Assembly: GCF_900182785.1 (NCBI RefSeq)
Contig: NZ_FXTS01000003.1
Coordinates: 124,001-188,000, forward strand
DNA from: Oceanospirillum linum
Lineage (GTDB): Bacteria; Pseudomonadota; Gammaproteobacteria; Pseudomonadales; Halomonadaceae
Reading direction: 5' to 3'
Length of the DNA stretch: 64,000 nt
Every line of letters starts with the position of its first letter. The first letter of the stretch is position 1. The notes under the pieces were generated by a model. The model had not been told where the DNA came from, searched no databases, and worked only from the letters and a program-made list of their open reading frames with translations. This document shows, in pieces, positions 1-7,876 of the stretch. A program made the translations under genes and the position numbers.

Positions 1-417
1 TGGCTTTATCTGATGAACCGCGAAATGCCGGAACGCCAAATAATCGACAGTGAATCTGTATTTCAGTCTTTATTAAGCCGAGTACACCTTCCCCGCTACC
101 CCACCGACAAGGTACTCTGGTTGCGTCAGCTGGCTCCTCTTCTTCATTTGACTCGCTGGATTCACTATCAGCATCCTAACCCGGCGCTGGGGATTCAGAA
201 ACTTCAGCAGCAAGCCATAACGATACAGTCCTGCATTTTGCGACTTAGCGGGCTCATGTCTGAAGAGGTCACTCTGATAAGACTGCAGCAAGAGGATGAG
301 CTCAAAGAGTATGAATCCCTGCTGAAACGTAACCAGGATGATCAATATGAGCAGGTGCTGGAGCTGGGTCGTCATGAGCTCAGCTTCAATAGTCTGCAAC
401 AAAACCTGCAGAGCTGA
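1..417 (+). CDS. unknown protein, probably 5'-truncated by the window edge
   Basis: The reading frame is open from base 1 and stops at 415-417. The first ATG is at 13, but no ribosome-binding site can be seen in the 12 bases before it, so this may be the C-terminal part of a longer protein. The visible 134 residues are mostly helical and rich in Leu, Gln and Arg, ending in a charged helix (about residues 85-134). There is no signal peptide or membrane segment. I do not recognise a family and assign no function. The next gene on the same strand begins 104 bases downstream. Confidence 0.55.
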   Translation, partial: WLYLMNREMPERQIIDSESVFQSLLSRVHLPRYPTDKVLWLRQLAPLLHLTRWIHYQHPNPALGIQKLQQQAITIQSCILRLSGLMSEEVTLIRLQQEDELKEYESLLKRNQDDQYEQVLELGRHELSFNSLQQNLQS

Positions 418-521
418 GGTTCAATGCAGGAAGTGACATCACTCAAGAATATCCGACACAGCGTCATACGGGAGCGATCTCCCGCTGACGTTCAAGACTG
501 ATGATGCAGAAACCATTGTAA

Positions 522-1514
522 ATGAATACGGATAACAACAAAGCCCATAACACAGATGCGGACAACAGTGCCGTACCGGAAACCCTGAAACAGAAGATCT
601 ATCACATCATCTTCGAAGCCAGCACACCGATGGCAAAAGGGTTTGATCTGTCTCTTATTGTACTGATTCTGCTTAGTGTCGCGCTGGTGATGCTGGACAG
701 TGTTCAGGCAATACATGAACAGTGGCATCGCGAGCTCTATATTATCGAATGGGGCTTCACCATTATCTTTACCATTGAGTATCTGCTGCGGCTTTACAGT
801 ATTGGCAAACCTCTGAAGTACGCCACCAGCTTTTTTGGACTCGTGGATCTGCTTTGTATTATCCCCACCTATCTCAGTTTGTTTATCGTCGGTGCAGAAG
901 TGTTTCTGGTGGTTCGACTGCTGCGGGTCCTGCGGGTATTCCGCATATTGCGACTACTGCATTACGTAGGAGAGGCCACAGCATTGGCCAAAGCGATGCA
1001 GGCCAGTCGTCGTAAAATCACCGTATTTATTCTCACCGTACTGACAATGGTTACTGTTTTTGGCTCGCTGATGTATCTGGTGGAAGGGCCGGAAGGAGGC
1101 TATACCAGTATCCCACGCAGCATCTATTGGGCCATTGTCACCCTTACCACTGTGGGCTACGGCGATATCACACCACAAACAAACTTTGGCCAGTTTCTCT
1201 CTTCCATCGTAATGATCATGGGTTACGCCGTAATCGCCGTACCCACAGGTATCGTTACTGTAGAGCTGTCCAATACCATGAGACGCCACATGCACTTGGT
1301 TTGTCACGGCTGTGGCGAAGAGGGGCATGATGCCGATGCGGATTACTGCAAACTCTGTGGGACAGAGCTTAGCCGTAGGGATGGCCGTAGCCGTCACCTG
1401 AAACCTATGCCGCTACCGGACCGGCAGAATTCGCAGCCGGATGAGGAAAGCGGTGAAAATAATCCAGATGCGGCCTCCAAAGATGAGCCACCCACGACTC
1501 AGAAGCCTGTTTGA
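522..1514 (+). CDS. voltage-gated potassium channel with C-terminal zinc ribbon
   Basis: Six-segment voltage-gated cation channel of the inner membrane, predicted to pass K+. The selectivity filter TTVGYGD lies at residues 209-215 between S5 (about 165-188) and S6 (about 223-248). S4 (127-149) carries arginines at 132, 135, 138, 141 and 144, the every-third pattern of a voltage sensor. After S6 there is no RCK/TrkA nucleotide domain. Instead the tail has C261-x2-C264 and C276-x2-C279, which looks like a four-cysteine zinc ribbon, followed by a charged, disordered end. The 330-residue length fits KvAP-like bacterial channels plus this tail. The ATG at 522 has only a weak ribosome site. A hairpin terminator follows at 1534. 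Confidence 0.9.
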   Translation: MNTDNNKAHNTDADNSAVPETLKQKIYHIIFEASTPMAKGFDLSLIVLILLSVALVMLDSVQAIHEQWHRELYIIEWGFTIIFTIEYLLRLYSIGKPLKYATSFFGLVDLLCIIPTYLSLFIVGAEVFLVVRLLRVLRVFRILRLLHYVGEATALAKAMQASRRKITVFILTVLTMVTVFGSLMYLVEGPEGGYTSIPRSIYWAIVTLTTVGYGDITPQTNFGQFLSSIVMIMGYAVIAVPTGIVTVELSNTMRRHMHLVCHGCGEEGHDADADYCKLCGTELSRRDGRSRHLKPMPLPDRQNSQPDEESGENNPDAASKDEPPTTQKPV

Positions 1515-1533
1515 GCAAAGCGCTAAAAGCGCC

Positions 1534-1552
1534 GGCACAGACTGTGCCTTTT
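1534..1552 (+). terminator. rho-independent terminator after the K+ channel gene
   Basis: GGCACA (1534-1539) pairs with TGTGCC (1543-1548) around a 3-base loop, followed by TTTT. It lies 19 bases after the channel stop codon. Confidence 0.55.
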
Positions 1553-1651
1553 AAGCTTCAGGCCATCTATACTCTGTAGAATTTCTTGTGTCCGGGCTGT
1601 CCCGGGTTTACCGACCGTCATAACAGATCCGGCTCCAGTAAAAATACCGTT

Positions 1652-2176
1652 TTAATCCGCATACCGTTTGGCGACGGCTTCGATAAATTCCGGTTGAAGA
1701 TCTATTAACGCTTCTTCTTTAAGGGGCTCAGACAAACCTTCAATAAACACATCCCGCTCTTTAACCAGCTCAGAGTGACCGTATTCATTGCTTTCCAGGT
1801 AATAGACCTGCATCAGACCTTCATAGTAAAAGCGTAAAATACGCTGGGCATCGTTATCATCTGCCTCAGCGCCTTTTTTCAGCTTGTGCATCCGATTCGT
1901 CGTTCGCGCCAGCATCCTCTTCAGGCGAAAGACATAGAGCAGATCCGTAAGACGCGGGTCATTCTTATAAAATGAAAACAGCGCCCCGGAGATCAGAACC
2001 CCTATGATCACGCCGGAAAGATTCAGATAAAAATTACCACCCTCAGGGTTTCCCCACATAACAACCATAAACTGACCACTGAGCATCGCGGTAACCGCAA
2101 AACAAACCATCAGTACAACACTGACTTTTCGGCTCAGCTTTAAATAATGCTGCTTATCAACTTCTTGTATCTGCAT
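1652..2176 (-). CDS. DUF3087 family membrane protein
   Basis: A 174-residue protein matching the DUF3087 family by length and layout: a short soluble N-terminus, two hydrophobic segments (about residues 19-40 and 50-70), then a cytoplasmic helical domain rich in Arg, Lys and Glu. Its function is unknown. The ATG at 2176 has a good upstream ribosome site (AGAGGGA). It converges on the K+ channel gene and is divergent from the sigma-54 activator, with about 130 bases between start codons, so the two outward promoters share this gap. The family call rests on recall of the sequence pattern, not a search. Confidence 0.75.
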   Translation of the reverse strand: MQIQEVDKQHYLKLSRKVSVVLMVCFAVTAMLSGQFMVVMWGNPEGGNFYLNLSGVIIGVLISGALFSFYKNDPRLTDLLYVFRLKRMLARTTNRMHKLKKGAEADDNDAQRILRFYYEGLMQVYYLESNEYGHSELVKERDVFIEGLSEPLKEEALIDLQPEFIEAVAKRYAD

Positions 2177-2306
2177 GTTTCCCTCTGAAACCCGTAAATA
2201 GCCACCCCGTGTTCTGCCATGCTATTTTAGCCCTAATTTGTAGCCTTACCCAGCAAAGGTTTCTCAAGCTGATAAACATCAACGCTTTAAAAGGGTATAG
2301 ATATTG

Positions 2307-3740
2307 ATGACCCCGGAAAATCTGATGCACCTGCTGTCCAACGACCAGGCATCTCATATCCTGCTGGAACAGCTGACAAATGCCTGCCAGGGATCTTTAG
2401 TGATTGACCGGGAGTGTCGAATCGTCTGGATCAGCGAAGCCTACAGAAAGCTTCTGGCGTTATCGGAGACATTCGATGCCACCGGTTTACCCGTAGAGCG
2501 GCTGCTCCCAACATCTCAAATGCCCAGAGTCGTCCAGACCGGCAAACCTATGTTTGTTGACCTGATGGAAATCAACAATCACTGGTGCGTGGTGAACCGC
2601 CTGCCGCTGCGTAACGAAGCCGGTGACGTTGTCGGTGCTTTGGGGCTTATTTTCCATAATGACCTGGATGAACTTCAGCCCCTGTTTGATAAGTTTGCAC
2701 GGCTCCGACGCCGCTTTGAACAGGAGAACCTGCTACGTACCAGTCGATACCAGCTGGATGATATTATTGGCCAGTCACCTCAGATAACTCAGATGAAGCG
2801 TCAGGCGCAGCGGGCTGCTCAGCTGGATACCACATTACTGCTGTTAGGCGAAACAGGAACAGGTAAAGAGTTGCTGGCACAGGGGATTCATCAGGCATCT
2901 CCCAGGAGTAATGCTCCTTTTGTTGGTATTAATATGGCTGCGCTACCGGAGCCATTGGCTGAAGCAGAGCTATTCGGCACCGCCGCAGGGGCATACACAG
3001 GTGCGGACAGAAAAGGGCGTATTGGCAAGATACAGCTGGCCGATGGAGGTACTTTATTTCTCGACGAAATCGCCGAAATGCCCCTGGCAATGCAGGCAAA
3101 ATTGCTTAGGGTGCTCCAGGAGCGGGAAGTGGAAGCACTGGGCTCTAACCGCCTGATCAGTGTTGATGTGCGCATCATCGCCGCCACCTCAAAAAACCTG
3201 GCTGATCTGGTAGAGCGAGGGCTATTCCGTGCCGACCTCTATTATCGGCTGCACGTACTGCCCATCCACCTACCGCCTCTGCGCGCGCGCCAGGGGGATA
3301 TCGCCTTACTGGCAGAGCACCTGTTACAGACGATTCAGCGCCAGACCCATCTGCCAGCACTTAAGCTTTCCGGTGCGGCGCTGGATTGGCTGAATGCTTA
3401 CCACTGGCCGGGCAATGTCCGTGAATTACGTAACCGCCTTGAACGGGCTTGCGTCATGGCCGAAGGAGAACAGATCGGCCCCATGGATTTAGGTTCAGAA
3501 GACCCGATCTCAACCCTGAACAAGCTGAGCCTTGCATCAGCTCAACCTGATAAAGCGCCTGTATCGAAAACAGAAACCGTCTCAGCTTCTGATCTGAAAA
3601 CCCTGCGACAACGCCATGAGTGCCAGCTTTTGGAAGAAGCACTGCATCAGCACCAGGGCAATCGTACCGCCGCAGCAAAGAGCCTTGGTATCTCCAGAGC
3701 AACTTTCTACAATCGTATCCGGCGCTGTAGAACCGACTAG
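2307..3740 (+). CDS. sigma-54-dependent transcriptional activator (PAS, AAA+, Fis-type HTH)
   Basis: Enhancer-binding protein that opens sigma-54 promoters using ATP. An N-terminal PAS-like sensor spans about residues 20-118. The AAA+ domain has Walker A GETGTGKE (about 181-188), the sigma-54 contact loop as GAYTGA (about 228-233, Tyr replacing the usual Phe), and Walker B TLFLDEI (about 249-255). A Fis-type helix-turn-helix is at the C-terminus (about 445-475). A TTG directly precedes the ATG at 2307; I take the ATG. There is no receiver domain, so the PAS probably senses a ligand. The gene directly downstream is a CoA-transferase behind a sigma-54-like promoter, which makes that gene the likely target. 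Confidence 0.93.
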   Translation: MTPENLMHLLSNDQASHILLEQLTNACQGSLVIDRECRIVWISEAYRKLLALSETFDATGLPVERLLPTSQMPRVVQTGKPMFVDLMEINNHWCVVNRLPLRNEAGDVVGALGLIFHNDLDELQPLFDKFARLRRRFEQENLLRTSRYQLDDIIGQSPQITQMKRQAQRAAQLDTTLLLLGETGTGKELLAQGIHQASPRSNAPFVGINMAALPEPLAEAELFGTAAGAYTGADRKGRIGKIQLADGGTLFLDEIAEMPLAMQAKLLRVLQEREVEALGSNRLISVDVRIIAATSKNLADLVERGLFRADLYYRLHVLPIHLPPLRARQGDIALLAEHLLQTIQRQTHLPALKLSGAALDWLNAYHWPGNVRELRNRLERACVMAEGEQIGPMDLGSEDPISTLNKLSLASAQPDKAPVSKTETVSASDLKTLRQRHECQLLEEALHQHQGNRTAAAKSLGISRATFYNRIRRCRTD

Positions 3741-3743
3741 AGC

Positions 3744-3799
3744 TGTCTAAAAAAAGACAACGTATAATTATTTAGACAAAAACACATAAATCTTAGACA
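3744..3799 (+). promoter_or_regulatory. likely enhancer sites for the sigma-54 activator
   Basis: A TGT-N10-ACA dyad lies at 3744-3759, with arms TGTCT and AGACA. Two more copies of the same half, TTAGACA, sit at 3772-3778 and 3793-3799, exactly 21 bases apart, so they fall on one face of the helix. They are about 90-140 bases upstream of the -24/-12 element, which is normal for an enhancer-binding protein. Binding by the adjacent activator is inferred. Confidence 0.6.
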
Positions 3800-3884
3800 G
3801 CATTGATATCAATCTGGACATTTACCTGACAAAGAAACCCATCAAAAACCTACAACCTATTGTTTTATAAGCAATTAATCAAAC

Positions 3885-3900
3885 TGGCCCAAACCTTGTA
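3885..3900 (+). promoter_or_regulatory. sigma-54 (-24/-12) promoter of the CoA-transferase gene
   Basis: TGGCCC, five bases, then TTGTA matches the sigma-54 consensus TGGCAC-N5-TTGCA. The -24 GG and the spacing are exact; the -12 GC reads GT. A start of transcription near 3911 would leave no leader for the ATG at 3916, which supports the later start at 3973. Confidence 0.65.
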
Positions 3901-3972
3901 CTACCTCTCTCAAATATGGCCCCAAAGCAGCCTGCAATTTCTGAAAATAAAAATAATCTGAGAGTTCTGACA

Positions 3973-5634
3973 ATGGACAAGTTAATCAGCGCCGAACAGG
4001 CAGCTAACCTCATCGATGACAATGCCACGCTTTCCACCGGTGGTTTTATCGGTATCGGTTTTGCAGAAACCCTGGCCAAAGCTATCGAGAAACGTTTTCT
4101 GGCAACAGGCCACCCCCGTAACCTCTCACTGGTTTACGCTGCAGGCCAAGGCGATGCCCAAACCCGGGGACTGAATCACTTTGCCCATAAAGGCCTCATA
4201 AAAAAAGTATTAGGTGGCCACTGGGGTCTTGCTCCGGGACTTGGCCGCATGGCGATGGATAATGAGATCGCCGCTTACAACCTGCCCCAGGGTGTTATCT
4301 GTCACCTATATCGTGATATCGCCGCCGGAAAGCCCGGCACACTGACCCGTGTTGGCCTGCACACCTTTGTTGATCCCCGTCAGGATGGTGGCAAGGTAAA
4401 TAGTGTCAGCGAAGAAGATCACGTTCAGCTGATGCCCCTTAATGGTGAAGAATACCTATTCTATAAAAGCTTTCCCCTCGATGTTGCGCTGTTACGTGGT
4501 ACCACCGCAGATGCAGAAGGCAATATATCCATGGAACGGGAAGCCCTACCTCTTGACGGACTGGTTATCGCCCAGGCGGTCCGTAATAGTGGCGGCAAAG
4601 TTTTTGTTCAGGTTGAACGCCTGACAGAACGACATCAACTGACCCCGGACCGGGTACGTATTCCGGCAAGTCTTGTAGATTACGTTATTGTCGCGCCAGC
4701 TGAAGATCACCCTCAGACCTTTGCAGAGCACTATAACCCGGCCTATACCGGAGAGGTCCATGCTCATCAGAAAGAGACCAACACCATCGATCTTGATGCC
4801 CGTAAGGTAATCGGACGACGGGCACTGCTGGAACTGAAAAAAGGCGGCGTGATTAACCTAGGCATCGGTATGCCAGAGATGGTGTCTCAGGTTGCGGCTG
4901 AGGAAGGCCTGCTGAACAGCTTTACCCTCAGCGTGGAACCTGGCGGAATTGGTGGCCAGCCTGCCAGTGGGCTAAGCTTTGGCGCTGTAACCAATGCCAC
5001 GTCCGTTATTGATCAACCGGCTCAGTTTGACTTCTACGATGGCGGCGGACTGGATCAGGCTTTTCTGGGGCTGGCAGAAACCTGTCCTCAAGGGCATGTG
5101 AATGTTAGTCGCTTCGGACCGAAGCTTGCCGGGGCCGGTGGCTTCATCAATATTACCCAGAATACGCAACAGATTTTCTTTCTGGGAACCTTTACTTCCG
5201 GCAAACAGGAACAGACCTTCGAAGGGGAATCACTGCAGATTCTGAGTAACGGCAAACAGAAGAAATTCTGTCAGGCCGTACAACAGATCACATTTAATGG
5301 TGAATATGCTATCCAAAAAGGGCAGGAAATTACTTTCATTACCGAGCGCGCCGTATTCCGGCTGACGGAAAACGGACTTTTACTGGAAGAAATTGCACCC
5401 GGTGTAGATCTTGAACAGGATATTCTGGCCCAAATGGACTTCACACCGGAAATTGCAGAGAATCTGATTGAGATGGATCATAGGCTGTTTAGAAAAGGGC
5501 CAATGAATATCCGACATCCCGGAAGTGTTCCGGTAAAGCAACTACGCTCGATATTTCAAGGCGTCGCATCTTATCAGGCAGAGGCCAGGCCCACACATGA
5601 TGGGCCGTCGCAAAACGCGGCACTGGTCGGCTAA
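3973..5634 (+). CDS. acyl-CoA:carboxylate CoA-transferase (family I, YdiF/propionate CoA-transferase type)
   Basis: Moves CoA between short-chain acyl-CoAs and free acids such as acetate, propionate or acetoacetate. The alpha and beta halves are fused in one chain, as in YdiF and propionate CoA-transferase. The catalytic glutamate is in the E-x-G-x-I-G-G motif (codon at 4936, residue 322 from this start). The ATG at 3916 would add 19 residues but sits at the predicted transcription start, so I choose 3973, although its ribosome site is weak. Length (553 residues) fits the family. The sigma-54 promoter and enhancer sites just upstream point to induction by the neighbouring activator. The substrate is not evident from sequence. 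Confidence 0.88.
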   Translation: MDKLISAEQAANLIDDNATLSTGGFIGIGFAETLAKAIEKRFLATGHPRNLSLVYAAGQGDAQTRGLNHFAHKGLIKKVLGGHWGLAPGLGRMAMDNEIAAYNLPQGVICHLYRDIAAGKPGTLTRVGLHTFVDPRQDGGKVNSVSEEDHVQLMPLNGEEYLFYKSFPLDVALLRGTTADAEGNISMEREALPLDGLVIAQAVRNSGGKVFVQVERLTERHQLTPDRVRIPASLVDYVIVAPAEDHPQTFAEHYNPAYTGEVHAHQKETNTIDLDARKVIGRRALLELKKGGVINLGIGMPEMVSQVAAEEGLLNSFTLSVEPGGIGGQPASGLSFGAVTNATSVIDQPAQFDFYDGGGLDQAFLGLAETCPQGHVNVSRFGPKLAGAGGFINITQNTQQIFFLGTFTSGKQEQTFEGESLQILSNGKQKKFCQAVQQITFNGEYAIQKGQEITFITERAVFRLTENGLLLEEIAPGVDLEQDILAQMDFTPEIAENLIEMDHRLFRKGPMNIRHPGSVPVKQLRSIFQGVASYQAEARPTHDGPSQNAALVG

Positions 5635-5671
5635 CACGACCCAAAAACATATTAACGCTACTCAAAAACAT

Positions 5672-5716
5672 AAAGGCTGGTTAAAGCTTCTCATGATGAG
5701 ATAGCCACCAGCCTTT
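5672..5716. terminator. bidirectional stem-loop between convergent genes
   Basis: AAAGGCTGGT (5672-5681) pairs perfectly with ACCAGCCTTT (5707-5716). It lies between the CoA-transferase and the convergent small gene at 5767. The flanking T-runs are short. Confidence 0.5.
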
Positions 5717-5766
5717 ATTGTTTAAAACGTTAAATTATATCCAATGCAGGCTCTGCCTTGCAGATA

Positions 5767-6069
5767 TTAATGTGTCGTATCGCCTTGCAGAGGCTGACCC
5801 GTCATTAGCTTGGTCACATACTCCGCACGGCTACTGCTGTTAACTGTGCGCTCTTTTTCATGGCACCAGCTGATCAACTCTTCAACATCCACCGGAACCT
5901 TCACCACATCAATTCCCTTGGCGGAAAATGTTTCAATCATCTCCTCGGTCTTTCTCACCCAGTCATGCCAGTCATTTTCCAGCATGTCGGCATCCTCGGT
6001 AACCTCCAGAAAACGCTGCCACTGATCTTCTTTAATCCAACAAATACCCGCCTGATGCTGTATCGCCAT
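5767..6069 (-). CDS. small hypothetical protein, 100 residues
   Basis: Unrecognised soluble acidic protein rich in Trp, Glu and Asp, without a signal peptide or membrane segment. The ATG at 6069 is preceded by an AGGA ribosome site at good spacing. The composition looks protein-like throughout, with a single Cys-His pair near residues 69-70. It stands alone between a converging CoA-transferase gene and a 265-base gap. I assign no function. Confidence 0.6.
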   Translation of the reverse strand: MAIQHQAGICWIKEDQWQRFLEVTEDADMLENDWHDWVRKTEEMIETFSAKGIDVVKVPVDVEELISWCHEKERTVNSSSRAEYVTKLMTGQPLQGDTTH

Positions 6070-6281
6070 AATCCTGTCCTGTTATGCGCAAGGTAACTGA
6101 AACGCGCCCTGCAGCACAGCGGTGCCGCAGATCATAAACGCAAAATGAATACCAGACCCTAACACAGTTTAATCCGCGATTTCAGTGACCCTGTCCAGTC
6201 TTTCTGCACAGAGACTCTCTCAGAGCGCGACTCCGTACGACAATCAGCACAACAACCTGATACCTTGCTTTAATCGCTGTT

Positions 6282-6309
6282 TTGGCATTATCACTTTTTG
6301 AGGCACAAT
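6282..6309 (+). promoter_or_regulatory. possible sigma-70 promoter of the ECF sigma operon
   Basis: TTGGCA (6282-6287), 16 bases, CACAAT (6304-6309), 25 bases before the start codon. Fair match to consensus; an autoregulated ECF promoter elsewhere in the gap is not excluded. Confidence 0.35.
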
Positions 6310-6334
6310 AGCAGGACATGATAAGAGAGCCATT

Positions 6335-6901
6335 ATGAAATCAGAGACTCTGGAACCAACCCATCTGAAAGAATTGCTCACTCGCTGCCAACAGCAAGAC
6401 CCCAAAGCACTGAAGTCGTTATATAAAGCAACGTCTTCGCATCTGTTTGCGGTTTTGCTGCGTATCTTACGCAATGAGAGCCACGCGGAAGATTGTCTGC
6501 AGCAAGTGTTCCTGAAAGTCTGGAATAATGCAGGGCAGTACAATCCCGACATTGCTCGTCCAATGACTTGGATGAATACGATCGCCCGTAATCAGGCCCT
6601 GGACTGGCTGCGCCGTTATAAAAATGACCAGCTGAACGACAGCGATGATGTATTGCTACAGCAGGCTGATCCTGCCAGGCAAACAGACTCACTGGCTCAG
6701 CAATGGCAAAATTCAGACAAGGTGCACCACTGCCTTAAGGAGCTGAAAGATGCCCAGCGCCAATGTATCGAGCTGGCTTATTTTGAAGGCCATAGTCATC
6801 AGGAACTATCCGAACGGCTGGACCAGCCGCTTGGCACTGTAAAAACCTGGATTCGTCGCGGTCTTGAGAGGTTGAAATCATGTCTGACCCCCATCATATA
6901 A
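6335..6901 (+). CDS. ECF-type RNA polymerase sigma factor
   Basis: A 188-residue group IV sigma-70 factor. Region 2 (about residues 28-95) includes the conserved promoter-melting part around WMNTIARNQALDWLRR. Region 4 (about 130-182) has the helix-turn-helix QELSERLDQPLGTVKTWIRRG. There is no region 1 or 3, as expected for the class. It overlaps the next gene by 22 bases, so the two are translationally coupled. The partner resembles RskA-type anti-sigma factors, which suggests sequestration at the membrane until a signal such as oxidative or envelope stress arrives. The signal is not evident here. Confidence 0.93.
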   Translation: MKSETLEPTHLKELLTRCQQQDPKALKSLYKATSSHLFAVLLRILRNESHAEDCLQQVFLKVWNNAGQYNPDIARPMTWMNTIARNQALDWLRRYKNDQLNDSDDVLLQQADPARQTDSLAQQWQNSDKVHHCLKELKDAQRQCIELAYFEGHSHQELSERLDQPLGTVKTWIRRGLERLKSCLTPII

Positions 6902-7608
6902 CCGAGCCTTATGACCTGACTCTGCCAGAGCAACGTCATCTTGCTGCCGGGGAATATGTACTCAATACCCTATCTCCTAAAGAGAAAGCCTCTTTTGAAG
7001 CTCTGATGGCCTTCAGTCCGGATCTGCAGGCTGATGTGCAGCAGTGGCGGGAGCAGCTGCAGGTTCTGGACACCAGTTTAAAACCAGTCCAGCCGCCAGC
7101 TCATCTGTGGAAAAAGATAGAACAGCAAATTAAGCCATCCAAGGCTGGTTTCAGCCTGAAATTCTGGCAACTATCTGCCATGGTTTCCTTCTCATTCTCC
7201 CTAGCATTGGCAACGGTTCTTTTAATTAAGCCGCCGATGATGAATGCAGACACGGCAGACCATCTTTATGTCGTAAACTCCCCTGAACAAAAACCGGCAT
7301 GGCTGGTAAACACCAGCATGGACCGCAGTCATCTTATGGTACAGACCGTCAAACCTGCGTCTTTACCCGATGGCAAAGTATGCAAGCTCTGGCTTAAAGT
7401 TGGTGATCAGTACGCCATGGTCGGTGTTTTGCCCCATTCAGGCCTGAGTAAGCTGAGTGTTCCCCAGTGGATGCAAAATCAACTGGTTAATGCCCAGATT
7501 ATTGTCAGTGTCGATCCGATGGATAGTGATAACAATCCGGATGAAATGGGACCGGTTGTGAATAAAGGCGGCTTTACGCCACTGGAGGGGTCCTTACGAA
7601 GGTTCTGA
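6880..7608 (+). CDS. RskA-like anti-sigma factor
   Basis: A 242-residue single-pass membrane protein. The N-terminal cytoplasmic part (1-85) contains the helical anti-sigma segment around LAAGEYVLNTLSPKEKASFE. A membrane helix is at about 98-118. The periplasmic C-terminal domain (about 135-242) matches the RskA C-terminal fold, including the segment DGKVCKLWLKVGDQY. This family binds and inhibits its cognate ECF sigma factor and is released by signal or proteolysis. The start codon lies inside the sigma gene. A strong terminator follows the stop. There is no classical zinc-binding HxxxCxxC motif in the N-terminal region. Confidence 0.87.
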   Translation: MSDPHHITEPYDLTLPEQRHLAAGEYVLNTLSPKEKASFEALMAFSPDLQADVQQWREQLQVLDTSLKPVQPPAHLWKKIEQQIKPSKAGFSLKFWQLSAMVSFSFSLALATVLLIKPPMMNADTADHLYVVNSPEQKPAWLVNTSMDRSHLMVQTVKPASLPDGKVCKLWLKVGDQYAMVGVLPHSGLSKLSVPQWMQNQLVNAQIIVSVDPMDSDNNPDEMGPVVNKGGFTPLEGSLRRF

Positions 7609-7640
7609 CAGTCCTGGACGACCACAAAAAACGTATGATA

Positions 7641-7667
7641 AACGGTGCTGATAGCACCGTTTTTTTT
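7641..7667 (+). terminator. rho-independent terminator of the sigma/anti-sigma operon
   Basis: AACGGTGCT (7641-7649) pairs with AGCACCGTT around a 3-base loop and runs into eight or more T residues. Confidence 0.9.
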
Positions 7668-7759
7668 GTTATTCAGAATCTGTTTTTATATGGCGCCAAA
7701 AACTGCCTCAGAGCAATTTTCTAACATTACACCAACCTGTTGAAACATGTAATGCAACA

Positions 7760-7786
7760 GAAAGTTTAAGGGTTCATTGCTAAAAT
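7760..7786 (+). promoter_or_regulatory. possible sigma-28 (flagellar) promoter of the MCP gene
   Basis: GAAAGTTT (7760-7767), exactly 11 bases, then GCTAAAAT (7779-7786). The -35 part matches TAAAGTTT at 7 of 8; the -10 part matches GCCGATAA poorly. The chemoreceptor identity of the downstream gene makes it plausible. Confidence 0.3.
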
Positions 7787-7876
7787 GAGTGATTAACATC
7801 ATAAGCCCAAATGCTTGCATATAGCATACGGCCAACAGCAACTGTATCCATCTGAGTATAGCCCAAAGAGAGTGTT

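Noticed and set aside
3916..3972. Longer start for the CoA-transferase at the ATG at 3916
   Set aside because: It coincides with the predicted sigma-54 transcription start and lacks a ribosome site.
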